Shown: positions 1 through 10,300 of the stretch, in pieces
Layout: each line of letters begins with the position of its first letter
Numbering within the stretch: the first letter of the stretch is position 1
From: Solea solea
Lineage: Eukaryota; Chordata; Actinopteri; Pleuronectiformes; Soleidae
Direction of reading: 5' to 3'
Assembly: GCF_958295425.1 (NCBI RefSeq)
Contig: NC_081149.1
Span: forward strand, 434,001 to 498,000
DNA: 64,000 bases
Translations under genes and position numbers: made by a program
Notes under the pieces: model-generated
What the model saw: only the letters and a program-made list of their open reading frames with translations
What the model was told of the DNA's origin: nothing
Databases searched by the model: none

Positions 1-52
1 TTGCACAGGCCTGAAACTCTGCACCCGGGATAAGCCTAAATCCCTGATACAC
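1..52 (+). repeat. Satellite repeat A, partial unit at window edge
   Basis: End of a 141-bp A unit (from 'ttgcacaggcctgaaactctg' to 'ccctgatacaca'). It stops abruptly where L1 sequence begins. It carries the 'cctaaatccctg' variant that is also seen in the A units at 3001-3310 on the other side of the L1. Confidence 0.85.
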
Positions 53-2862
53 AGGTCCCTGACTTCTGTAAATTTGTCAGGGATCAAATCAAACTATTCT
101 GTGAAACAAACTGTCCTTCTTCCCCTAATAGTTTCATACTATGGGATACATTAAAAGCTTATTTAAGAGGACAAATAATCTCATATACAAAAGGACTTAA
201 AAATCATATGTAGCAGAAGTGGAAAAATTTGAAAAAGAAATTCTTGGGCTGGAAAAAGACTTTCAGCAACATAGGGATAAGAAGATATACAGTTTATTGG
301 TAAAAAGAAAACTCAAGTATAATACACTATGCACTTATAGGGCTGAGAAAGACATTTTGAGAACGAAACAAAGGTACTACGAACTGGGGGAGAAGGCTCA
401 TAAAGTCCTATCCTGGCAATTAAAGAAAGAGGAGAGTTCAAAAACAATTAACCAAATTGAAGACGAACATGGCTGTATTACACAGAACCCAAAAGAAATA
501 AATGAAACTTTTAAAAAGTTTATGTTAATTTATACAAGTCGGAATCACCAGAAGATCTGTCCACAATAGATACATTCTTAAATAATATTGATTTGCCTAA
601 ACTGAGTCAAGACGACCAGAGGTATTTAGATTCACCATTTACCTCCAAAGAGATCGAAAACGCTCTAGCAACGCTGCAATCTAATAAATCACCAGGGGAG
701 GATGGGTTTCCCCCCGAATTTTATAAAGAGTTTAAGGATTTGCTTATACCTCTCCTTATGGATGTAATTAATCTAGCATCTAAAACACAAAGCCTCCCTG
801 ATTCATTTTCAATGGCTATAATTACAGTGATCCATAAAAAAAACAAAGACCCCTTAAAATGCTCCTCTTTCCGACCAATTTCACTCTTGAATGCGGATTA
901 TAAATTGTTTTCTAAAGCTATAGCAAACAGGTTGAGTGAATTCTTACCAAAATTGATAAACCGAGACCAGGTTGGCTTTATCCAGAAGAGATCCTCTGCC
1001 AATAACATGTGTAGGTTACTTAACGTTATTCATATGGCAACCTCCAGTACTGAACCTAGTATAGCCGTTACGCTGGACGCGGAAAAGGCCTTTGATAGGC
1101 TTGAGTGGCCCTATCTATTCAAGGTTCTATCTAAATTTGGATTTGGCTCCTATTTTATTAATTGGGTCAGAATGCTGTATAAGAATCCACAGGCCAGAAT
1201 AATTACTAATGGACAAATGTCCACTGTCTTCCCCCTCAGTAGATCGAGCAGACAAGGGTGTCCCTTATCCCCTGGGCTTTTCGTTATAGCTATTGAACCT
1301 CTGGCCGAGACAATCAGACACGATTCAGAGATAAAAGGTGTGAAAGTGGACCAGACGATACATAAAATCAATCTGATGGCAGATGATATAATTCTGTATT
1401 TAACAAAACCATCTGATTCCCTTGCTAAATTGAAAACCGTTTTGCATGCATTTGGATTTGTCTCTGGATATAAGGTAAATTACGATAAATGTGAAATTCT
1501 TCCACTTTCAAATTTTGACTACACTGAACATCAGCAAAGAGGTCCATTTAAATGGTCTCCAAGCGGGATAAGATACCTTGGAATTATGGTGGATAACAAC
1601 CTTAAAAATGTGTACAAACTCAACTACTCACCACTAGTTAGTCGAATAATAGAGGATTTACAGAAATGGATGAGCTTACCTATCACTTTGATCGGCCGAA
1701 TAAATTGCATTAAAATGAATATATTACCAAGGCTGCAGTACCTCTTTCAGTCCTTACCAATCCCAGTGCCATCCAGCTTTTTTAAAAACCTGAATAAACA
1801 TATTAGACAATTCATATGGAATGGTAAGACTCCAAGGGTTTCAATGGAAAAACTTACATGGGATTATAAACTGGGGGGTCTTCGACTGCCTAACCTTGAA
1901 AAGCATTATTTGGCTGCCCAGATGCGACTTGTTTCTTTTTTATTTGAAAGGGAAAATGTCCCACCTTGGGTTTCAATTGGAATGTATGCTGTTAAAGAAA
2001 AGGTTCCTGCAGACTTCAGCTATAAATGGACACCTACAACCATCTCCAGAAGAACTGACAACCCTGTTTTGACCCATATCATCAAAACATGGCATGAAGT
2101 CCGGAAAAATACTGGACTAAAAAATATATTTCACCCAGGACACCATTGAAACAGAACAAACTCATACCTATGTCAGTGGATAATAAGATCCTGGAAACGT
2201 GGCACCAGAAAGGGATTCATCATTTGGAGGACTGTTATAAGGATGGATGCCTGATGTCTTTTGAGGACCTAAGGAGGAAATATGATCTGTCCAGTAGAAA
2301 CTTTTTTTGTTATTTACAGTTAAGATCATTTCTTAAATCTGTTTTGGGATCTGAAATGACTTTACCCATGCTCAGCGATCTGGAAAAACTGCTTCAGGAG
2401 GGTAACGCACCCCGTCTTATTGCAAAAGTCTACTCCCTCTTGATGGATGATGCTCCAAAACCAGGTTTACATAAATCAAGGGAGAAATGGGAGTCTGACT
2501 TGGGTGTGACAATGGGTACGGAGCTCTGGGCTGAATTGTGTCAAAAAAGTCTAACTGCCACTCTTAATTCTAGATACAGGCTGACTTATTATAACTTTCT
2601 TCATCAAACCTATCTTACGCCACAGAAATTACATAAATATAAACCTGAGATATCCAACCTGTGCTTTAGATGTAGTATAGAAGAGGGTTTATTCCTACAC
2701 TGCACTTGGTTATGCACAAAACTTAACACATTCTGGCATGATTTCTCTGGCATCATGACAAAACTCCTAGGACTACATCTCCCATTAGATCCTCAAACCT
2801 GCTTATTAGGAGATACTACAAATATTAATGCACGATTAAGAAAAGCTCAAAAGAGGTTACTC
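53..2862 (+). mobile_element. L1-type LINE fragment, truncated at both ends, inserted in repeat A
   Basis: Non-LTR retrotransposon of the L1 group. Conceptual translation gives the region just before the reverse transcriptase, the RT domain and part of the C-terminal domain. The 5' part (ORF1, endonuclease) is missing, and so are the 3' UTR and poly(A), so the element is truncated at both ends. A-repeat sequence abuts both sides: 'cctaaatccctgatacaca' on the left and 'ccttagtccctgatgcaca' on the right. This could be a diverged target-site duplication of about 19 bp, or simply two A units joined to the L1 by recombination. The sister satellite arrays in the window lack this L1. Confidence 0.9.
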
Positions 2863-2868
2863 TCTTAG
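61..2868 (+). pseudogene. Broken L1 ORF2 (reverse transcriptase) with three frame breaks
   Basis: Reverse transcriptase of an L1-type element, which in intact copies makes cDNA at a nicked target. The frame runs 61-~207, then ~210-540, ~540-2140 and ~2140-2868, changing phase at each step. The first segment ends at an in-frame TAG (211-213), just after the first shift. RT landmarks lie in the third segment: a SPGEDGFPPEFYK block (~690-725), RQGCPLSP (~1250-1275) and the catalytic MADD box (1376-1387), where most L1 RTs have FADD. Downstream is the L1-typical region with RQFIWNGKTPR and GGLRLPNLEKHY (~1806-1910). The last segment enters the cysteine-containing C-terminal region (LCFRCSIEEG, ~2660). 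The reading ends at a TAG created at the junction with repeat A. With three shifts and both ends missing it cannot encode a working enzyme. Confidence 0.9.
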
Positions 2869-3512
2869 CCTTAGTCCCTGATGCACATACGGAAAAATCA
2901 GACTCCTGGCTCAATGCCTTTAGGAATTATTATTACATTGCTTTATTACAAAAAACACACCCGAACGGCTGACCATTGACCTTTCCGAAGGTTGCACAGG
3001 TCTGAAACTCTGCACCGGGGATAAGCCTAAATCCCTGATACACATACGGAAAGATCAGACTCCTGACTCAATGCCTTTAGGAATTATTACAAAAAACACA
3101 CCCGAACGGCTGACCATTGACCTTTCCGAAGGTTGCACAGGCCTGAAACTCTGCCGCCGGGATAAGCCTAAATCCCTGATACACATACGGAAAAATCAGA
3201 CTCCTGGCTCAATGCCTTTAGGAATTATTACAAAAAACACACCCGAACGGCTGACCATTGACCTTTCCCAAGGTTGCACAGGTCTGAAACTCGGCACCCG
3301 GGATAAGCCTAAATCCCTGATACACATACGGAAAAATCAGACTCCTGGCTCAATGCCTTTAGGAATTATTACAAAAAACACACCAGAGCGGCTGACCTTT
3401 GACCTTTCCAAAGGTTGCACAGGTCTGAAACTCGGCACCCTGGATCAGCCAGGAGTCCCTGATACACATACGGAGAAATCAGCCTCCGGGCTCATTGCCT
3501 TTAGGAATTATT
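2863..3512 (+). repeat. Satellite repeat A array (about 4.5 units of 141 bp)
   Basis: Tandem 141-bp units recognisable by 'cctttaggaattattac', 'ggctgacc(a/t)ttgacc' and 'ccctgatacacatacgg'. The first unit has an extra ~19 bp near 2931-2950 that duplicates the 'attatta' stretch. The last half unit ends in 'ggagtccctgatacac' and runs into spacer B. Because 141 is divisible by three, a frame stays open through the last three units (3071-3514), giving a 47-residue periodic peptide. Other arrays close this frame with TAG ('cct tag'), so I do not regard it as a gene. Confidence 0.9.
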
Positions 3513-3656
3513 GAAGAAAAGACAGTTTCCCACCTTTCTTACGTTTGAATTTTACAGACTGTGTTTTTGGCAGTTTTTTTTGGCCGGGGGAAAAAAGCCC
3601 AAAGTCCTGTATCCAAAAACTGAAAATCAGGTCATGTCAGACTCTATACAGTCTTA

Positions 3657-3690
3657 CCCTGGATTTCCACTGGACGCGGAACGGCCGCGG
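3657..3690 (+). repeat. Left terminal inverted repeat of the 625-bp transposon
   Basis: Exact reverse complement of 4248-4281. It begins CCCTGGATTTCCACTGG and ends with GGCCGCGG. Confidence 0.95.
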
Positions 3691-4247
3691 CGCGGTTCTG
3701 CTTCGTCCTCTCCCAAACGTCAATCCCCACCGGGCGCGTTACGGCAGCGGCGCGGAGCCTTGGGAGCCAGCGGTATTCACGGAAGATCGCGCGATAATCT
3801 CGAACGGACGCGAGATCCCGCGATAGACTGTGTGTATAAAGGAAACAACAACAACAACACAGCTTCTTTCATTTCTCCACTTCCATAATCAGTCTCTCGT
3901 CGTCCATTGTCTCCGAGACCCTCGGATCAAATGACTGTTGACCTGGGAGCACCGTGACGTTGAGGTGAAGTTGTGACCTGCGTATTGTGTTTTATTTTGA
4001 AAGGGGGGCGGAAAGTGTTTTACTTTGATACTGTGTCGGACTTCCTGTCTTGTGCGATCTGCTTCGTTGAAATTTACGAGGTTCAGCAGCAGCAACGGAA
4101 AAAATAGAACTGATTCCTATCGATAGCGCTGCGGCGCGGCAAGCCGCTTCTGGGCCGCTGCTGATCCGGGCCGCAGTGCGGCCGGTGGGAATGCTCACAT
4201 TGATTAGAATGGAAGCGATTAGCAACGGCTACCGTTCCGCGGCCGTT

Positions 4248-4281
4248 CCGCGGCCGTTCCGCGTCCAGTGGAAATCCAGGG
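4248..4281 (-). repeat. Right terminal inverted repeat of the 625-bp transposon
   Basis: Exact reverse complement of 3657-3690, followed directly by the TTA duplication and the remainder of spacer B. Confidence 0.95.
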
Positions 4282-4390
4282 TTAGACCCTTTTGGCCAGA
4301 GTGAAAGAGGAACTACAGGTCGCAGGAGTGTGAATATTTCATATGTCGTTTGGGGTCCCAAGACGAGCGGAACGACGATGGTACATTAGT

Positions 4391-7300
4391 ATATCTTATA
4401 AGATGTTAACTTTATTTGTGAGGTTTATGTTATGGGACAGTAGAAAATGAAAAAAAATCAGAAAACAGCCTTATCTCAGCTGAATGCGAACACAAACAGA
4501 CACTTGTAGAAAAACACATCCAAACAGTGAAATCATTGCAAAATCAAACAGTGAGTGTACAGAACTAAATATTTTAAGATGTTAACTTCATTTGTGAGGT
4601 TTATGTTATGGGACAGCAGAAAAATTAAAAAAATCCGGAAACAGCCTTATCTCAGCTGAATGCGCACACAAACAGACACTTGTAGAAAAACACATCCCAA
4701 CAGTGAAATATTTGCATAATTAAACACTGAGGGTAAAGCAGTATATCTTATAAGATGTTAAGTTCATTTGTTAGGTTTATATTATGGGAAAGTAGAAAAA
4801 TGAAAAAAATCCGATAACAGCCTTATCTCAGCTGTATGCGCACACAAACAGACACCAATAGAAAAACACATCCAAACAGTGAAATCAATGCAAAATCAAA
4901 CAGTGAGTGTACAGAACTAAATATTTTAAGATGTTAACTTCATTTGTGAGGTTTATGTTATGGGACAGCAGAAATATTAAAAAAATCCGGAAACAGCCTT
5001 ATCTCAGCTGAATGCGCACACAAAACAGACACCAATAGAAAAACACATCCAAACAGTGAAATCAATGCAAAATGAAACAGTAAGTGTACAGAACTAAATC
5101 TTTTAAGATGTTAACTTCATTTGTGAGGTTTATGTTATGGGACAGCAGAAAAATTAAAAAAATCCGGAAACAGCCTTATCTCAGCTGAATGCGCACACAA
5201 ACAGACACTTGTAGAAAAACACATCCCAACAGTGAAATCATTGCAAAATCAAACACTGAGGGTACAGAACTAAATATTTTAAGATGTTAACTTCATTTGT
5301 GAGGTTTATGTTATGGGACAGCAGAAAAATGAAAAAAATCCGGAAACAGCCTTATCTCAGCTGTATGCGCACACAAACAGACACCAATAGAAAAACACAT
5401 CCAAACAGTGAAATCATTGCAAAATCAAACACTGAGGTTACAGAAGTATATCTTATAAGATGTTAAGTTCATTTGTGAGGTTTATGTTATGGGACAGCAG
5501 AAAAATGAAAAAAATCCGTAAACAGCCTTATCTCAGCTGAATGCGCACACAAACAGACACTTGTAGAAAAACACATCCCAACAGTGAAATCATTGCAAAA
5601 TCAAACACTGAGGGTACAGAACTAAATCTTTTAAGATGTTAACTTCATTTGTGAGGTTTATGTTATGGGACAGCAGAAAAATGAAAAAAATCCGGAAACA
5701 GCCTTATCTCAGCTGAATGCGCACACAAACAGACACCAATAGAAAAACACATCCAAACAGTGAAATCATTGGAAAATCAAACAGTGAGTGTACAGAACTA
5801 AATCTTTTAAGATGTTAACTTCATTTGTGAGGTTTATGTTATGGGACAGCAGAAAAATTAAAAAAATCCGTAAACAGCCTTATCTCAGCTGAATGCGCAC
5901 ACAAACAGACACCAATAGAAAAACACATCCAAACAGTGAAATCATTGCAAAATCAAACAGTGAGTGTACAGAACTAAATCTTTTAAGATGTTAACTTCAT
6001 TTGTGAGGTTTATGTTATGGGACAGCAGAAAAATTAAAAAAATCCGTAAACAGCCTTATCTCAGCTGAATGCGCACACAAACAAACACCAATAGAAAAAC
6101 ACATCCAAACAGTGAAATCATTGCAAAATCAAACAGTGAGTGTACAGAACTAAATCTTTTAAGATGTTAACTTCATTTGTGAGGTTTATGTTATGGGACA
6201 GCAGAAAAATTAAAAAAATCCGTAAACAGCCTTATCTCAGCTGAATGCGCACACAAACAGACACTTGTAGAAAAACACATCCAAACAGTGAAATCTTTGC
6301 AAAATTAAACACTGAGGGTAAAGAAGTATATCTTATAAGATGTTAAGTTCATTTGTTAGGTTTATATTATGGGAAAGTAGAAAAATGAAAAAAATCCGAA
6401 AACAGCCTTATCTCAGCTGAATGCGCACACAAACAGACACCAATAGAAAAACACATCCAAACAGTGAAATCAATGCAAAATCAAACAGTGAGTGTACAGA
6501 ACTAAATCTTTTAAGATGTTAACTTCATTTGTGAGGTTTATGTTATGGGACAGCAGAAAAATTAAAAAAATCCGGAAACAGCCTTATCTCAGCTGAATGC
6601 ACACACAAACAGACACCAATAGAAAAACACATCCCAACAGTGAAATCATTGCAAAATCAAACACTGAGGGTACAGAACTAAATCTTTTAAGATGTTAACT
6701 TCATTTGTGAGGTTTATGTTATGGGACAGCAGAAAAAAGAAAAAAATCCGGAAACAGCCTTATCTCAGCTGAATGCGCACACAAACAGACACCAATAGAA
6801 AAACACATCCAAACAGTGAAATCATTGCAAAATCAAACAGTGAGTGTACAGAACTAAATCTTTTAAGATGTTAACTTCATTTGTGAGGTTTATGTTATGG
6901 GACAGCAGAAAAATTAAAAAAATCCGGAAACAGCCTTATCTCAGCTGAATGCGCACACAAACAGACTTCAATAGAAAAACACATCCAAACAGTGAAATCA
7001 TTGCAAAATCAAACACTGAGGTTACAGAAGTATATCTTATAAGATGTTAAGTTCATTTGTGAGGTTTATGTTATGGGACAGCAGAAAAATGAAAAAAATC
7101 CGTAAACAGCCTTATCTCAGCTGAATGCGCACACAAACAGACTTCAATAGAAAAACACATCCCAACAGTGAAATCATTGCAAAATCAAACACTGAGGGTA
7201 CAGAACTAAATCTTTTAAGATGTTAACTTCATTTGTGAGGTTTATGTTATGGGACAGCAGAAAAATGAAAAAAATCCGGAAACAGCCTTATCTCAGCTGA

Positions 7301-10300
7301 ATGCGCACACAAACAGACACTTGTAGAAAAACACATCCAAACAGTGAAATCTTTGCAAAATTAAACACTGAGGGTAAAGAAGTATATCTTATAAGATGTG
7401 AAGTTCATTTGTTAGGTTTATATTATGGGAAAGTAGAAAAATGAAAAAAATCCGAAAACAGCCTTATCTCAGCTGTATGCGCACACAAACAGACACCAAT
7501 AGAAAAACACATCCAAACAGTGAAATCAATGCAAAATCAAACAGTAAGGGTACAGAACTAAATATTTTAAGATGTTAACTTCATTTGTGAGGTTTATGTT
7601 ATGGGACAGCAGAAAAATTAAAAAAATCCGTAAACAGCCTTATCTCAGCTGAATGCGCACACAAACAGACACCAATAGAAAAACACATCCAAACAGTGAA
7701 ATCTTTGCAAAATCAAACAGTGAGTGTACAGAACTAAATCTTTTTAAGATGTTAACTTCATTTGTGAGGTTTATGTTATGGGACAGCAGAAAAATTAAAA
7801 AAATCCGTAAACAGCCTTATCTCAGCTGAATGCCCACACAAACAGACACCAATAGAAAAGCACATCCAAACAGTGAAATATTTGCAAAATTAAACACTGA
7901 GGGTAAAGAAGTATATCTTATAAGATGTTAAGTTCATTTGTTAGGTTTATATTATGGGAAAGTAGAAAAATGAAAAAAATCCGAAAACAGCCTATGAAGC
8001 ACATGCGCACACAAACAGACACCAATAGAAAAACACATCCAAACAGTGAAATCAATGCAAAATCAAACAGTGAGTGTACAGAACTAAGTCTTTTAAGATG
8101 TTAACTTCATTTGTGAGGTTTATGTTATGGGACAGCTGAAAAATTAAAAATATCCGTAAACAGCCTTATCTCAGCTGAATGCGCACACAAACAGACACCA
8201 ATAGAAAAACACATCCAAACAGTGAAATCTTTGCAAAATTAAACACTGAGGGTAAAGAAGTATATCTTATAAGATGTTAAGTTCATTTGTTAGGTTTATA
8301 TTATGGGAAAGTAGAAAAATGAAAAAAATCAGAAAACAGCCTTATCTCAGCTGAATGCGCACACAAACAGACACTTGTAAAAAAACACATCCCAACAGTG
8401 AAATCATTGCAAAATCAAACACTGAGGGTACAGAACTAAGTCTTTTAAGATGTTAACTTCATTTGTGAGGTTTATGTTATGGGACAGCTGAAAAATTAAA
8501 AAAATCCGTAAACAGCCTTATCTCAGCTGAATGCGCACACAAACAGACACCAATAGAAAAACACATCCAAACAGTGAAATCTTTGCAAAATTAAACACTG
8601 AGGGTAAAGAAGTATATCTTATAAGATGTTAAGTTCATTTGTTAGGTTTATATTATGGGAAAGTAGAAAAATGAAAAAAATCCAAAAACAGCCTTATCTC
8701 AGTTGTATGCGCACACAAACAGACACCAATAGAAAAACACATCCAAACAGTGAAATCTTTGCAAAATTAAACACTGAGGGTAAAGAAGTATATCTTATAA
8801 GATGTTAAGTTCATTTGTTAGGTTTATATTATGGGAAAGTAGAAAAATGAAAAAAATCCGAAAACAGCCTTATCTCAGCTGTATGCGCACACAAACAGAC
8901 ACCAATAGAAAAACACATCCAAACAGTGAAATCAATGCAAAATCAAACAGTAAGGGTACAGAACTAAATATTTTAAGATGTTAACTTCATTTGTGAGGTT
9001 TATGTTATGGGACAGCAGAAAAATGAAAAAAATCCGGAAACAGCCTTATCTCAGCTGAATGCGCACACAAACAGACACTTGTAAAAAAACACATCCCAAC
9101 AGTGAAATCATTGCAAAATCAAACACTGAGGGTACAGAACTAAGTCTTTTAAGATGTTAACTTCATTTGTGAGGTTTATGTTATGGGACAGCTGAAAAAT
9201 TAAAAAAATCCGTAAACAGCCTTATCTCAGCTGAATGCGCACACAAACAGACACCAATGGAAAAACACATCCAAACAGTGAAATCTTTGCAAAATCAAAC
9301 AGTGAGTGTACTGAACTAAATCTTTTTAAGATGTTAACTTCATTTGTGAGGTTTATGTTATGGGACAGCAGAAAAATTAAAAAAATCCGTAAACAGCCTT
9401 ATCTCAGCTGAATGCCCACACAAACAGACACCAATAGAAAAGCACATCCAAACAGTGAAATCAATGCAAAATCAAACAGTGAGTGTACAGAACTAAATCT
9501 TTTAAGAAGTTAACTTCATTTGTGAGGTTTATGTTATGGGACAGCAGAAAAATTAAAAAAATCCGTAAACAGCCTTATCTCAGCTGAATGCGCACACAAA
9601 CAGACACTTGTAGAAAAACACATCCCAACAGTGAAACCATTGCAAAATCAAACACTGAGGGTAAAGAAGTATATCTTATAAGATGTTAAGTTCATTTGTT
9701 AGGTTTATATTATGGGAAAGTAGAAAAATGAAAAAAATCCGAAAACAGCCTTATCTCAGCTGTATGCGCACACAAACAGACACCAATAGAAAAACACATC
9801 CAAACAGTGAAATCTTTGCAAAATTAAACACTGAGGGTAAGGAAGTATATCTTATAAGATGTTAACTTCATTTGTTAGGTTTATATTATGGGAAAGTAGA
9901 AAAATGAAAAAAATCCGAAAACAGCCTTATCTCAGCTGTATGCGCACACAAACAGACACCAATAGAAAAACACATCCAAACAGTGAAATCAATGCAAAAT
10001 CAAACAGTGAGTGTACAGAACTAAATCTTTTAAGATGTTAACTTCATTTGTGAGGTTTATGTTATGGGACAGCAGAAAAATTAAAAAAATCCGTAAACAG
10101 CCTTATCTCAGCTGAATGCGCACACAAACAGACACTTGTAGAAAAACACATCCAAACAGTGAAATCAATGCAAAATCAAACAGTGAGTGTACAGAACTAA
10201 ATCTTTTAAGATGTTAACTTCATTTGTGAGGTTTATGTTATGGGACAGCAGAAAAATGAAAAAAATCCGTAAACAGCCTTATCTCAGCTGAATGCGCACA

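Larger units (their letters stand above)
3657..4281. mobile_element. Non-autonomous DNA transposon, PIF/Harbinger-like, with TTA target duplication
   Basis: A 625-bp insertion with perfect 34-bp terminal inverted repeats (3657-3690 and 4248-4281, starting CCCTGGATTTCC). It is flanked by TTA on both sides (3654-3656 and 4282-4284), and that triplet occurs once in the empty B copies. A 3-bp TWA duplication is typical of PIF/Harbinger elements; this family assignment is inference, since no transposase is encoded. The element is GC-rich, unlike the AT-rich satellite. It has an internal extra copy of the subterminal motif near 4236-4250, a TIR-like GC-rich stretch at 3727-3760, and a TATA-like 'gtataaag' at 3834-3841 followed by a CAA repeat. 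Short open frames across it contain no recognisable domain. Confidence 0.85.
3513..4390 (+). repeat. Spacer B, interrupted by a 625-bp DNA transposon
   Basis: Spacer B links every A array to the following C array. It begins 'gaagaaaagacagtttccc' and ends 'gtacattagtatatc'. The copy here is split at 'cagtctta/gactc' by the inverted-repeat element at 3657-4281. All other intact B copies carry the unoccupied site 'cagtcttagactc', which makes this a clean filled-versus-empty comparison. B also contains a conserved imperfect palindrome around 'cgtttggggtcccaagacg' (here 4347-4365). Confidence 0.9.

Noticed and set aside
3511..3888. Two overlapping open frames across spacer B and the 625-bp transposon
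   Set aside because: They cross the transposon boundary, are low complexity in part, and show no domain.
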